A stretch of 64,000 nucleotides of DNA from VRUE01 sp963702955 (GCA_963702955.1 OY969774.1:992001-1056000); one strand, 5' to 3'. Numbered from the stretch's first letter, positions 25,566 through 34,019 are shown. Program-made: numbers and translations. The notes: generated by a model from the letters alone, not told the origin.

Positions 25566-27002
25566 ATGGCCTCCGAGACCGCAGATCGCACCCATCCCAA
25601 CGTGACCCTGGCGGTGCTCGCGCTCGGCGGGCTCGCCTACGCGATGCTCAGCTCGCTCGTGGTCCCGGCGCTGCCGACCATGGAGCGCGAGCTGCACACG
25701 ACCGAGACCGGCATCACCTGGCTGCTCACCGGCTACCTGCTCGCCGCCTCGGTCGGCACCGCGATCATCGGCCGGCTCGGCGACATGTACGGCAAGGAGC
25801 GACTGCTGCTCTGGACCCTCGCGATCCTCAGCGTCGGCACCCTGCTCGCGGCCGTCGCCGGCTCGCTCCAGGTGCTGATCGCGGCGCGCGTCATCCAGGG
25901 CGTCGCCGGCGGAATCTTCCCGCTCGCCTTCGGCATCGTCCGCGACGAGTTCCCGCGCGAGAAGGTGGCGGGAGGGATCGGCCTGCTCTCGGCGATCCTC
26001 GGCGCCGGCGGCGGCGCCGGCATCGTCCTCTCGGGCGTGATCGTCGAGCACCTCGACTACCACTGGCTCTTCTGGATTCCCCTGGTCGCGGTCGTCGCCG
26101 CCGCGGTCCTCACCTGGCGCCTGGTCCCCGAATCTCCGGTGCGCGTCCCCGGCCGCGTCAACTGGCTCGCCGCGGCGCTGATGTCGATCGGCATCTCGAC
26201 CGTGCTGCTGGCGATCAGCCAGACCACGGAATGGGGTTGGGTATCCGCGAAGACGATCGGCCTCGTCCTTGCGGGCTTCGTCTTCATCGCGGCCTGGATC
26301 GCGGTCGAGGTGCGCAGCGAAAGCCCGCTGGTCAACATGGCGATGATGCGCGTGCGCGGGGTCTGGACGACCAACGCGGCGGCCTTCCTGCTCGGCGCCG
26401 GCCTCTACGCGTCGTTCATCGTCTTCCCCCAGTTCGCCCAGCTGCCGACCAGCACCGGCTTCGGCTTCGGCGCCTCGGTCGTCGTCTCGGGGCTGTACCT
26501 GCTGCCGGCGACGATCGGAATGACGATTCTCGGGCTCAGGGCGGGCGCGATCTCCGCCCGCTTCGGCTCGCGGGCGGCGCTGCTGGGAGGCACCGTCTTC
26601 TCGATCGCCTCCTTCCTTATGCTGGCCCTCGCCCACAGCCATCCCTGGCAGTTCCTCGTCGCGGCCTCGCTGCTGGGAGTCGGGATCGGCCTCGCCTTCG
26701 CCGCGCTGGGCAACCTGATCGTCCAGGCCGTCCCCAGTCACCAGACCGGGGTCGCGAGCGGCGTCAACACGGTGATGCGAACGCTCGGCGGCGCGCTGGG
26801 GGGCCAGCTCTCGGCGACCTTCATCGCCGCGCACATGAGTGGCGGCTTCCCGACCGTGACCGGCTTCACCGAGACCTTCCTGATGGCGACCGGCTTCCTC
26901 GTCCTCTGCTTCCTCGCCGGCCTCCTGGTCCCCAAGGCGCTCGGCGGCTCGGAGCCGCTCGAGGTCCCGGCCGGCGCGGCGCCCGAGTGCGCCCAGGCCT
27001 GA
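25566..27002 (+). CDS. MFS transporter, DHA2 (EmrB/QacA-type) drug efflux family
   Basis: 478 aa, about 14 membrane segments. Motif A is GRLGDMYGKERLLL, and the motif C region is GLLSAILGAGGGAGIVLSGV. Start is ATG 25566. Its 5' end lies 37 bases from the start of the divergent acylphosphatase-phosphoesterase gene. Substrates cannot be inferred; proton-driven export of hydrophobic drugs is typical of the family. Confidence 0.9.
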   Translation: MASETADRTHPNVTLAVLALGGLAYAMLSSLVVPALPTMERELHTTETGITWLLTGYLLAASVGTAIIGRLGDMYGKERLLLWTLAILSVGTLLAAVAGSLQVLIAARVIQGVAGGIFPLAFGIVRDEFPREKVAGGIGLLSAILGAGGGAGIVLSGVIVEHLDYHWLFWIPLVAVVAAAVLTWRLVPESPVRVPGRVNWLAAALMSIGISTVLLAISQTTEWGWVSAKTIGLVLAGFVFIAAWIAVEVRSESPLVNMAMMRVRGVWTTNAAAFLLGAGLYASFIVFPQFAQLPTSTGFGFGASVVVSGLYLLPATIGMTILGLRAGAISARFGSRAALLGGTVFSIASFLMLALAHSHPWQFLVAASLLGVGIGLAFAALGNLIVQAVPSHQTGVASGVNTVMRTLGGALGGQLSATFIAAHMSGGFPTVTGFTETFLMATGFLVLCFLAGLLVPKALGGSEPLEVPAGAAPECAQA

Positions 27003-27026
27003 GCGGCGCCGAGCACCCCGCGGACG

Positions 27027-27449
27027 CTACGCCTTGCCGACGCTCGCCAGGTATTCGTCGAGCCTCGTGGTCTCCTCGGTGTCCTCGTAGACCTCGTACT
27101 CGCGCAGTTTCCCCCAGGCGATCCGGCCCCAAAGCACGTAGCGGTTGTCGTAGACGCGCCCCTTCTCGGGATCGTCGAGGTGAATGTGGCCGCGGACGCA
27201 GATCGTCTGCCGCCAGGGGAACCCCTTGAGCACCACCTCGTCCGGGTAGATCTGCAGCCCGATCTCGACGAAGCGGTCGAGCCACCGCTCCAGCCCCCGC
27301 TTGTCGCTCGCCCCCGGCGCGAACGAGCTCTCGCCGGGAAATGAGAACTTGACGTCGTCGGCGTCCATCGCCAGCGTCGGCCCGGCGTCCCCTTCCCGGA
27401 TCAGCCTCATGTTGCGGGCGATCATCTTCCCGGCCAGCCACGAAAGCAT
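27027..27449 (-). CDS. NTF2-like (SnoaL-type) protein
   Basis: 140 aa. It has a cone-like alpha+beta fold pattern: MLSWLAGKMIARNMRLIREGDAG helix, then LAMDADDVKFSFPGESSF, KRGLERWLDRFVEIGLQIYPDEVV and a C-terminal sheet YDNRYVLWGRIAWGKLREYEVYEDTEE. The family includes small-molecule isomerases and many proteins with no known activity. It is convergent with the MFS gene and divergent from the XRE-MNT gene. Confidence 0.7.
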   Translation of the reverse strand: MLSWLAGKMIARNMRLIREGDAGPTLAMDADDVKFSFPGESSFAPGASDKRGLERWLDRFVEIGLQIYPDEVVLKGFPWRQTICVRGHIHLDDPEKGRVYDNRYVLWGRIAWGKLREYEVYEDTEETTRLDEYLASVGKA

Positions 27450-27510
27450 CGGCGCTCCCTCCGTCGTTGTCGCTTGGGGAGGCTAGCTTGCGGGGGTCGA
27501 CTACCGGCTA

Positions 27511-27532
27511 AATATACTGATATTGATATATT
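27511..27532 (+). promoter_or_regulatory. AT-rich inverted repeat before the XRE-MNT gene
   Basis: AATATA (27511-27516) and TATATT (27527-27532) form an inverted repeat with a 10-base spacer, and contain -10-like TATACT (27513-27518). The site ends 6 bases before the ATG at 27539. It is a good candidate operator for the XRE domain of the gene itself. Confidence 0.5.
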
Positions 27533-27538
27533 CTTCAT

Positions 27539-28066
27539 ATGTCCTCGATTGCCGGCACCCTCCGCCAAGCTCGATTTGACGCGAATCTGTCGCAGGTCAA
27601 CCTGGCCGCACGCGCCGGCACTTCGCAGTCGGCGCTCGCGCGGTATGAGACGGGCGCAGCGCTGCCCACCTTGCCGACGTTGGAGCGACTGCTGGCCGCG
27701 TGCGGGCGGCGTCTGGAAATTCAGACCCCGCCCGCCCAGCCTTCTGCCTCGACTACCTCCGTGCGAAGCCAATTGGGCCCACAGGCCGACTCGCTGCGCC
27801 GCCGGCGCCGCCGACTCCTCGATGCCGCCAAGAAGCATGGAGTCGGCAGGGTGCGTGTATTCGGATCTCTCGCTCGCGGGGAGGCGAAAACCGCAAGCGA
27901 CATCGATCTTCTCGTCAACCTCAAACCCGACCGCACGCTTCTAGACCTCGCCGCCTTTCGCCGCGAGGCTGCGGAGATCCTCGACTTACCGGTCAACGTC
28001 GCAACCGCGGACATGCTCAAGGACCGCATCCGTGACGAGGTGCTCAGCGAGGCCCTGCCCCTATGA
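27539..28066 (+). CDS. XRE helix-turn-helix fused to MNT-type nucleotidyltransferase (antitoxin)
   Basis: 175 aa. Residues 1-60 are an XRE HTH (LRQARFDANLSQVNLAARAGTSQSALARYETGAALPTLPTLERLLAACG). Residues about 90-175 are a minimal nucleotidyltransferase with VFGSLARGEAKTASDIDLLV, containing the GSxARGE and DxD motifs of MNT antitoxins. These AMPylate or cap HEPN toxins. The stop overlaps (ATGA) a 19-codon ORF that begins like a DUF86 HEPN toxin but ends early. AT-rich palindromic DNA precedes the gene. Confidence 0.85.
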   Translation: MSSIAGTLRQARFDANLSQVNLAARAGTSQSALARYETGAALPTLPTLERLLAACGRRLEIQTPPAQPSASTTSVRSQLGPQADSLRRRRRRLLDAAKKHGVGRVRVFGSLARGEAKTASDIDLLVNLKPDRTLLDLAAFRREAAEILDLPVNVATADMLKDRIRDEVLSEALPL

Positions 28067-28122
28067 GCCGTGACGAGCAAGAGCGCCTACGTGGACATCG
28101 CGTGCTTGCCGGCGACTACTAG
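28063..28122 (+). pseudogene. Truncated HEPN (DUF86) toxin remnant
   Basis: A 19-aa ORF overlapping the MNT stop as ATGA. It begins MSRDEQERLRGHRVLAGDY and then stops. MSRDxxERL is a common opening of DUF86 HEPN toxins, which usually sit exactly here behind an MNT antitoxin. The stop abuts the end of the convergent cupin gene (3-base overlap). The rest of the toxin is missing, so deletion is inferred. Confidence 0.5.
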
Positions 28123-28493
28123 CGGGTCCCCTCTCCCTCTGAGCGACCGTAGCGATCCTGCAAGCGCACCACGTCATCGAAGTGCGGCGTTGAGACCTCC
28201 AGCACGACCGAGTCCTCAAGGGCCTCGATCGAATGAACGGTGCCGGGCTCGTTCCGCCACGCCTGTCCAGGCCCCAACTCTCGCTCGTTCAGCTCCTCGG
28301 CGCTTGGGCCCCGGGTCAGTCGCAGTCGGCCCGAGAGCAGGTAGGAGGTCTCGTCCTTCTCGCGATGGAACTGGAGGGAAAGCGCGTGGCCGGCGTTGAC
28401 GACGAGAAGCTTGCCCGCGTAGTCGTCGGTGTGAGCCCACCAGATCTCATGTCCCCAAGGCTTCTCGACCCGCTGCGGCTCGCCATCCGACAC
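28119..28493 (-). CDS. Cupin-domain protein of the mannose-6-phosphate isomerase type
   Basis: 124 aa single cupin. VEKPWGHEIWW at the start is typical of type II phosphomannose isomerase C-terminal domains. Metal-site motifs are LSLQFHREKDETSYLLSGRLRL and PGTVHSIEALEDSVVLEVST. The start is GTG 28493. It follows the peroxiredoxin gene by 17 bases on the same strand. It may act as a sugar isomerase/epimerase or a small-molecule-binding cupin; no nucleotidylyltransferase partner is present. Confidence 0.82.
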   Translation of the reverse strand: MSDGEPQRVEKPWGHEIWWAHTDDYAGKLLVVNAGHALSLQFHREKDETSYLLSGRLRLTRGPSAEELNERELGPGQAWRNEPGTVHSIEALEDSVVLEVSTPHFDDVVRLQDRYGRSEGEGTR

Positions 28494-28510
28494 GGGCGGA
28501 TCGTATTGCC

Positions 28511-29074
28511 TTATTGCGCCTGTCCGCGAAGCCAGTCGACGACCTCGGCCGCGTTCCCCTGCGGCGGAAAGACCGGGTAGAAGACCTTCACTATCCGACC
28601 GGCCCGGGCGACGAAGGTGAGGCGGCGGTAGTAGCGAGCACCGCCGAGCCGAAACGCCGGCAGCCCGAGCTTCGAGGCAAGGACGAACTCGCTGTCGTTG
28701 AGCAGCGGATAGGGGATGTGCTCGCGTTCGGCGAACTCGCGCTGCTCCCCCATGTCCTGCCCGCTGAGGCCCATCACCGAAGCCCCGAGATCGCCGAGCT
28801 CCCGCACGTGGTCCCGGAACGCGCAGCTCTGCGGGGTGCAGCCCCGTGCGCCCGGCACCTGGTCCCAACCGGCCGGCAAAGGCCGACCCGGCACCCCGGT
28901 CCCGGGGTAGACATAGACCACGAGCGTCTCGCGGGCCGCGAGCGCAAGGTCGACGAGCCCGCCGGCGCTCGCCGGCAGTTCCACGGACGGCACCGGAGCG
29001 CCCGGCAGATGGTCGGCTGCGCCGTCCTTTTCGGGGACCGGCAGGTCGTCGGGGAGGGCGTGGAGGTCGGTCAT
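28511..29074 (-). CDS. Peroxiredoxin-like AhpC/TSA family protein
   Basis: 187 aa from ATG 29074 (MTDLHALPDDLPVPEKDGAADHL). Thioredoxin-fold peroxidase: VELPASAGGLVDLALAA, then VYVYPGTGVPGRPLPAGWDQ and GARGCTPQSCAFRDH, where two cysteines six residues apart could serve as peroxidatic and resolving residues. It probably reduces hydroperoxides in the cytoplasm. It is divergent from the Dph6-like gene at 29109 and followed by the cupin gene. Confidence 0.8.
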   Translation of the reverse strand: MTDLHALPDDLPVPEKDGAADHLPGAPVPSVELPASAGGLVDLALAARETLVVYVYPGTGVPGRPLPAGWDQVPGARGCTPQSCAFRDHVRELGDLGASVMGLSGQDMGEQREFAEREHIPYPLLNDSEFVLASKLGLPAFRLGGARYYRRLTFVARAGRIVKVFYPVFPPQGNAAEVVDWLRGQAQ

Positions 29075-29108
29075 GCTCCGCTTTCCGATCATTCATATCC
29101 TCTCAGAG

Positions 29109-29810
29109 GTGATCCCGAGAGACACGGCGGTGGCGCTCGCGTGGAGCGGCGGCAAGGACTCGGCGCTGGCGCTGTGGACGCTGCGGCGGGAGGGGACCGA
29201 GCCGGTGGCCCTGCTCACCACCTTCACCGAGGATTACGACCGGGTCAGCATGCACGGCGTGAGGCGGGAGCTGGTCCGGATGCAGGCCGAGGCGGCGGGC
29301 CTGCCGCTCGTCGAGGTCGACATCCCGGCCGCCTGTCCGAACGAGGTGTATGAGGCACGCATGGCCGCGGCACTGGAGGCGGCGCCACTCGACGGAGTCG
29401 GGGCGATCGCCTTCGCCGATCTCTTCCTCGAGGACATCCGCGCTTACCGCGAAGCGCGACTCGCCGGAGCCGAGCGGCGGGCACTGTTCCCGATCTGGGG
29501 CCGCAAGACGGACGACCTCGCCCGCGAGTTCGTCGACGCCGGCTTCGAGGCCATGCTCGTCTGCGTCGATCCGGCCCAGCTCGACCCCTCCTTTGCGGGG
29601 CGCTCGTTCGACCGAGCGCTGCTCGCGGATCTGCCGGACGGCGCCGACCCGTGCGGCGAGAACGGCGAGTTCCACACGTTCGTGCACGCCGGCCCGACCT
29701 TCGAGCGACCAATCCCGGTCGAGCTGGGTGACGCCGTGACTCGCGACGGCTTCGCCTTCCGGGACCTGCTCCCCAAAAGAGGAGCGAACGTCAGCGCAGC
29801 TCCGCGGTGA
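29109..29810 (+). CDS. Dph6-related ATP pyrophosphatase (diphthine-ammonia ligase-like)
   Basis: 233 aa from GTG 29109 (VIPRDTAVALAWSGGKDS). An ATG at 29073 in frame would overlap the divergent gene's start codon. PP-loop SGGKDSALALWTLRR, then LFPIWGRKTDDLAREFVDAGFEAMLVCVD and the family-typical PCGENGEFHTFVHAGP. Archaeal/eukaryotic Dph6 amidates diphthine on EF2, but bacteria lack diphthamide, so the substrate here is unknown. It is convergent with the methyltransferase (20-base overlap at the 3' ends). Confidence 0.85.
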   Translation: MIPRDTAVALAWSGGKDSALALWTLRREGTEPVALLTTFTEDYDRVSMHGVRRELVRMQAEAAGLPLVEVDIPAACPNEVYEARMAAALEAAPLDGVGAIAFADLFLEDIRAYREARLAGAERRALFPIWGRKTDDLAREFVDAGFEAMLVCVDPAQLDPSFAGRSFDRALLADLPDGADPCGENGEFHTFVHAGPTFERPIPVELGDAVTRDGFAFRDLLPKRGANVSAAPR

Positions 29811-30543
29811 CGAGGCGCACGCCGATGTCGAGCGAGGCTCGGGAGCGCAGGTGCCCGTAGCGGCGGTCCCACTCGCCGCTCTCGAGGTCGCGATGCAGCC
29901 GCTGCAGCGCCGGTTCGACCACGGCGTTCGGCAGCAGGTGCCAGATCGAGGAGGCCTTGCGCACGGCGGGGTCGAGCTGGGCCTCCGGCCGGCTCCAGAG
30001 GGCGACGCAGAAGCCGTCGGCGCAGTCGGCCGGCACCGGGATCGTGTCGATCCGCGGGTCGGGGAGGACGGCCTCGAGGTGCTCGATCGAGGGGAACGTC
30101 AAGCGGTCGTGCGCGACGATCTCGGGCAGGTAGTCGCGGCAGAGCCACATCTCGGCGGTCGTATCGAGGTCGAGGGTGAGGAGGACGACCCGGCGCCGGG
30201 TGACGCGCAGCGCCTCGGCCAGCCCGCGGTCGACGTCGTCCCAGTGCTGCATCGTGAACACGGCCATCGTCGCGTCGACGCTGTCGTCCTTCAGCGGCAG
30301 GGCCTCGGCGACTCCCCGGATCGCGGCGGCGGCGCCCGCAGGCCGCTGGGCGATCATCACCGGCGAGGGCTCGACGGCGACGACCTCGCGGTCCCGCGGC
30401 TCGTAGGAGCCGGCGCCCGCGCCGACGTTGAGGACGCTCTTGGCGTCGCCGAGCGCCCCCCGGATCGCCGCCTCAAGGCGCGGGTCGGCACGTCGGACCT
30501 CGCTGTAGTCGATGCCGATGCGGTCGTAGGCCGGGGCGATCAC
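29791..30543 (-). CDS. SAM-dependent methyltransferase
   Basis: 250 aa from GTG 30543 (VIAPAYDRIGIDYSEVRRADPR). Class I motifs: SVLNVGAGAGSYEP (SAM binding), VVAVEPSPVMIAQRP, and ALPLKDDSVDATMAVFTMQHWDD. The start overlaps the TetR regulator stop as GTGA, so regulator and enzyme form an operon. The substrate is unknown; the fold resembles UbiE/Methyltransf_11 enzymes acting on small molecules. Confidence 0.85.
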   Translation of the reverse strand: MIAPAYDRIGIDYSEVRRADPRLEAAIRGALGDAKSVLNVGAGAGSYEPRDREVVAVEPSPVMIAQRPAGAAAAIRGVAEALPLKDDSVDATMAVFTMQHWDDVDRGLAEALRVTRRRVVLLTLDLDTTAEMWLCRDYLPEIVAHDRLTFPSIEHLEAVLPDPRIDTIPVPADCADGFCVALWSRPEAQLDPAVRKASSIWHLLPNAVVEPALQRLHRDLESGEWDRRYGHLRSRASLDIGVRLVTAELR

Positions 30544-31166
30544 GACTTCGCCCCCATCTCGACCAGCAGCTCGACGAAGTCGCCGTAGAGGTCCTCGCGC
30601 ACGGCGTCGGGGCTGACCAGCGCTTCCACCGCGAGGCCGATCCCGAGCGCCCGCAGCACCATCGCGAGGTCGCCGGGCGGTAGCGCGAACTCCGTCCCGG
30701 CCTCCTCCTGGTAGCCGGCGATGTAGTGGGCGACGGCCTCGCGCAGCGCCGCCGAGCGGGTGCCGAAGCGGCCGGCCAGCTCGGGGTCGCGACTGGCGTG
30801 GGCGATGAACTCCATGTGCAGGACGACCGAGGCGCGGTCCCTGCCGAGGCGCTCCATCCACTGGTCGGCGAGAGCCCGCGCCCGCGCCTCCAGCGGTGCG
30901 TCGTCGGGCAGCTCGGCCTGCGTCGCGGCCAGCTCGCGCGCCCGCTCCGCCATGTAGTCCTCGAAGACGGCGAGAAAGAGGTCCGCCTTGCCGTCGAAGT
31001 TGGAATAGACGGCGCCGTGCGAATAGCCGGCCTGCTCGGCGATCTCCTCGACCGAGGAGCCGTTGTAGCCGCGGCGGGCGAAGACCTCGGCCGCGGTCGC
31101 GATCAGCTCGGCCCGGGTGCGGGCCTGCTTCTCGGCGCGGGTCTCCCTCTTTCGCTTCACGGTCAT
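30540..31166 (-). CDS. TetR family transcriptional regulator
   Basis: 208 aa. N-terminal HTH TRAELIATAAEVFARRGYNGSSVEEIAEQAGYSHGAVYSNFDGKADLFLAVFEDYMAE split over helices 1-4, as in AcrR/TetR. The C-terminal ligand domain is all-helical. It is coupled by GTGA overlap to the downstream methyltransferase and is divergent from pdxH across 42 bases that contain a CAACTC tandem repeat. It probably controls its own operon and possibly pdxH. Confidence 0.9.
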   Translation of the reverse strand: MTVKRKRETRAEKQARTRAELIATAAEVFARRGYNGSSVEEIAEQAGYSHGAVYSNFDGKADLFLAVFEDYMAERARELAATQAELPDDAPLEARARALADQWMERLGRDRASVVLHMEFIAHASRDPELAGRFGTRSAALREAVAHYIAGYQEEAGTEFALPPGDLAMVLRALGIGLAVEALVSPDAVREDLYGDFVELLVEMGAKS

Positions 31167-31208
31167 TCAGATTGCAACTCCAACTCGAATGGTGATACTA
31201 ATACAAAG
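31167..31208. promoter_or_regulatory. Divergent TetR/pdxH promoter region
   Basis: A 42-base spacer that is AT-rich compared with its neighbours. It has TTGCAA (31173-31178), a -10-like TACTAA toward pdxH (31196-31201), and a tandem CAACTC repeat (31175-31186) that could be a TetR half-site array. There is no perfect palindrome. Confidence 0.4.
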
Positions 31209-31784
31209 GTGGACGACCCGGTCGAGATCCTCGCCCGCTGGCTCGAGGAGGCGCGCGGGGCCGGCGCGCCGGCCCCGGCGGCGATGACGCTGGCGACGGT
31301 GGGCGCCGACGGCCGGCCCTCCGCCCGCGTGGTCTCGCTCAAGCGCCTCGAAGCCGGCGCCCTCGTCTTCACCACCGGGCTCTGGACCCGCAAGGCGGTC
31401 GAGCTGCGCGACAACCCGCCGGCGGCGGCCGTGTTCCACTGGCCGAGCCTCGGGCGGCAGGCGCGAATCGAGGGCCGAGCCGAGATCGCGGAGCGCGAGC
31501 TGGCCGAGGAGCTGTTCGCGGCGCGGCCCCGCGGTCACCGGCTGCAGACGCTCGTCTCGCGGCAGGGCGAAGCGATCGACGACCTCGGCCCGCTGCGGGC
31601 GCGGCTCGAAGCGCTGGGCGCCGAGACCGCCGACCGGCCGATCCCCTGCCCGGACGACTGGGGCGCGATCCGCCTCGTCCCGGACGCGATCGAGCTCTGG
31701 ACCGAGGGCGGCGACCGCCTCCACGACCGCCTCTCCTACCGGGCCGGCGCCGAAGGCTGGCAGCGCTCGCGCCTGGCGCCGTAG
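31209..31784 (+). CDS. pdxH: Pyridoxamine 5'-phosphate oxidase
   Basis: 191 aa from GTG 31209 (VDDPVEILARWLEEARGAGA). FMN-dependent oxidase that makes pyridoxal 5'-phosphate from PNP/PMP. Motifs: AMTLATVGADGRPSARVVSLKRLE, FTTGLWTRKAVELRDNP, RQARIEGRAE, and the PLP-contacting RLHDRLSYR. The C-terminal RLxP end is present (RSRLAP). It is divergent from the TetR gene. Confidence 0.92.
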   Translation: MDDPVEILARWLEEARGAGAPAPAAMTLATVGADGRPSARVVSLKRLEAGALVFTTGLWTRKAVELRDNPPAAAVFHWPSLGRQARIEGRAEIAERELAEELFAARPRGHRLQTLVSRQGEAIDDLGPLRARLEALGAETADRPIPCPDDWGAIRLVPDAIELWTEGGDRLHDRLSYRAGAEGWQRSRLAP

Positions 31785-31995
31785 GGCTACCGACCCGGGC
31801 CGGCGGCGGAAGCTACCCTTGGCCGCCGCCCAAGGAAGCCAACGCGTGAGGTAGATCCGGCCGGCTCATACGCCCACTCGATCGCGCGGCGGGTGGATTC
31901 GCTTACTGTTTCTTCGGTCTCCACCGACGATTCAAATGCGGCCCAGCGCGACCATCCGCGTCACCGGCCTCGCGCACGATTTCGCCGTAGAGCGC

Positions 31996-32457
31996 TCATA
32001 CCTGAGACGCGAGCCCCAGCTGGCGGACCATGTCGGCGTGGTCGTAGTAGGTGACGTAGCGGCAGATCAGTTTGCCGCGAAACGTCCACTGGTCGATGCC
32101 GTTGAGGGCGAAACTCGCCTGGCCCGGAGCGATGCCGGCCTCTCGGGAGCCGGCCATCGTTCCGCTCATCCGGTAGGGGCAGAGGACAAGCGGCTCGATT
32201 GGCGAGATGTAGAGCCGGTCGGTCTCCTCGACGCGGAAGTCGGGAAAGGCCGCGAAGGTGAAAGCGGCGAAGTCGCGCAGCGCCTGGTGGCCGTGGGCGG
32301 TGCCGTCGGGCAGTGCCACATCGTTCCAGACGACGTCCTCGGTGCAGAGGGGAAGCAGGGCGTCGGGGTCGTGGTCGTTCCAAGCCGCGGCGAAGCGCGT
32401 GCCCCACTCCTCCACGAAGGCGGGGTCGAGCTGTGGGTTTGCGGTCATGGCGTGCAT
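31996..32457 (-). CDS. SnoaL-like polyketide cyclase/NTF2-fold protein
   Basis: 153 aa. Pattern FVEEWGTRFAAAWNDHDPDALLPLCTEDVVWNDVALPDGTAHGHQALRDF split across two helices and a strand, then DRLYISPIEPLVLCPYRMSGTMAG and WTFRGKLICRYVTYYDHADMVRQLGL, typical of ester cyclase-like SnoaL proteins. Start is ATG 32457, with another ATG at 32448. It is 24 bases downstream of the carotenoid oxygenase on the same strand, so it may act in the same pathway. The 211 bases beyond its stop (31785-31995) show no gene. Confidence 0.75.
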   Translation of the reverse strand: MHAMTANPQLDPAFVEEWGTRFAAAWNDHDPDALLPLCTEDVVWNDVALPDGTAHGHQALRDFAAFTFAAFPDFRVEETDRLYISPIEPLVLCPYRMSGTMAGSREAGIAPGQASFALNGIDQWTFRGKLICRYVTYYDHADMVRQLGLASQV

Positions 32458-32481
32458 GGTTGTCTCCTCTCGGGGCGTTGA

Positions 32482-33903
32482 TCAGGACTCGGCGAACTGG
32501 CCGTGAAAGCCGAAGGGAATGTGGTGTGGGACGACAGCGCGGGCAAGCTCGTCGAGGTCGGTGGCGTCGAGGACGAGCAGGTAGGAGTTGCCGAGTTCGG
32601 AGTCGAGGACGACCGAGAGCAGCACCCCGTCGTCCTCGTCCTCGGCGCCGGGGCGAGCAACGAAGACGGGCTCGCCGGGAAAGGCGCCGGGCTCTGACCA
32701 GGATCGCCGCGAGCCGTCGCTTACGTCGACCTTGACGATCTGCTCGACCCAGCCGCCGGGGCCGAGGTCGTTGCCCCAGACGTAGCGGTAGGGGCGAGCG
32801 TTGCAGCGTTCGTAGTTGATCCGCGGCAGCTCCAGCCCCCCCTCGCAGAGGCGCTCGCGCGTCACCGTGCGATCGCTGGTGTCGAGGCGGAAGCGGATCA
32901 GCTCGGCGCCGGGGACCGGCTTGCCGGCGCGGAGGCGATCGAGGTAGAGATCCTCGACGATGCCGGCGTCGGGATAGGCGCAGAGGTCGACGACGACCGC
33001 CTCGTCCTCCTCGTAGGCGTTGACGTGGTGGAAGGCGAAGCAGGCCTCGCTCTCAAAGCCCCCGAGCGCCTCGCCGCTCTCGCGGTCGATCAGGGTGAAG
33101 CGGGTGCCGCGCTCGGGTCGCCAGCGGTAGTTCTCTATATAGGGCTTGTTTGCGAGGGCGAGGCGCAGCGGGTTGACCACCAGCGGAAACTCCGCGAGGA
33201 CGATCCAGCGCTCGCTGAGGCCGAAGGAGTGCATCAGTGCCGGTTCGCGGACCGGCAGGCTGGCGATCAGTCGCGGCTCGGTCCGCTCGGGCGGTATTTC
33301 GAAGAAGCGGTAGCTGCTGCGCGGACCGAGCTTGGCGGCGTAGTTGAGCAGCGCGCCCGCCTCGGCGCCGGCGTGGGGGTGGGCGGTGGAGAGATGGCCG
33401 ATCGGCTTGTAGGGGCGGACCCTGGCCGCAGCCAGGGTCTCGGGGTCGAACTCGACCGCCAGCGGGGTCTCGGTCATCGCGATGAAGCGATCGCCGAGCT
33501 TGGCGACGTTGATCGTCGCGTTGTCGGAGAGCGCCTCCGTGGTGAACATGGCCTGCACCCGTTTGAAGATCGAGCGGCAGGGGTCGGTGGCGAACTCGCT
33601 GTAGGCGAGCTCACCGCGCTCCTTCGCCGCCCGGTAAGAGCGGCTCTCCAGGAAGCGGCTGCCATAGGAGACCTCGCCGGCAGCGATCGTGAAGCGGTGC
33701 AGCATCGCCAGGCCGTCGAACCAGTGGCGAAGGGGCTGCTCACCGACCTCGAACTTGGCCGGGCCGACTCGCAGCAGCGAGCCGGCGAGCCAGGCGGGGA
33801 TCTCACCCTTCAACGGCAACTGGGCCAGCCTCAGCTCCTCCCCCAGCGAGCTGAAGCCGAGACTCTGGGCGGGTGCTTGGACGCTCGTGGCGGTGGCGGG
33901 CAT
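32482..33903 (-). CDS. Carotenoid cleavage oxygenase (RPE65 family)
   Basis: 473 aa from ATG 33903 with the upstream ribosome-binding site AAAGGAA. The four iron-binding histidines of the seven-bladed family are visible in STAHPHAG, LMHSFGLS, CFAFHHVNAYEED and FGFHGQF at the C-terminus. Also typical: LLRVGPAKFEVG, HWFDGLAMLHRF and PRINYERCNARPYRYVWG. It cleaves a double bond of a carotenoid or stilbene-like substrate with O2. It is divergent from a PadR regulator; a perfect palindrome lies between them. Confidence 0.93.
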   Translation of the reverse strand: MPATATSVQAPAQSLGFSSLGEELRLAQLPLKGEIPAWLAGSLLRVGPAKFEVGEQPLRHWFDGLAMLHRFTIAAGEVSYGSRFLESRSYRAAKERGELAYSEFATDPCRSIFKRVQAMFTTEALSDNATINVAKLGDRFIAMTETPLAVEFDPETLAAARVRPYKPIGHLSTAHPHAGAEAGALLNYAAKLGPRSSYRFFEIPPERTEPRLIASLPVREPALMHSFGLSERWIVLAEFPLVVNPLRLALANKPYIENYRWRPERGTRFTLIDRESGEALGGFESEACFAFHHVNAYEEDEAVVVDLCAYPDAGIVEDLYLDRLRAGKPVPGAELIRFRLDTSDRTVTRERLCEGGLELPRINYERCNARPYRYVWGNDLGPGGWVEQIVKVDVSDGSRRSWSEPGAFPGEPVFVARPGAEDEDDGVLLSVVLDSELGNSYLLVLDATDLDELARAVVPHHIPFGFHGQFAES

Positions 33904-33937
33904 GGCTTGCGTTCCTTTCTGCGCTTCGATATGACAA

Positions 33938-33953
33938 CTCCGATACATCGGAG
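33938..33953. promoter_or_regulatory. Perfect palindrome between carotenoid oxygenase and PadR genes
   Basis: CTCCGAT-AC-ATCGGAG, 7-base arms around a 2-base centre, 35 bases upstream of the oxygenase ATG and 67 upstream of the PadR TTG. Symmetry and position fit a PadR operator controlling both genes. Confidence 0.6.
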
Positions 33954-34019
33954 CAGATAGGCGTAGGATGCGCAAGAGGTCCCGCAGAACCGGTCCCGTC
34001 GAACCGATTGGAGCCCGAG

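Noticed and set aside
25529..25600. Longer start for the acylphosphatase-phosphoesterase gene
   Set aside because: It would overlap the 5' end of the divergent MFS gene and adds no acylphosphatase sequence.
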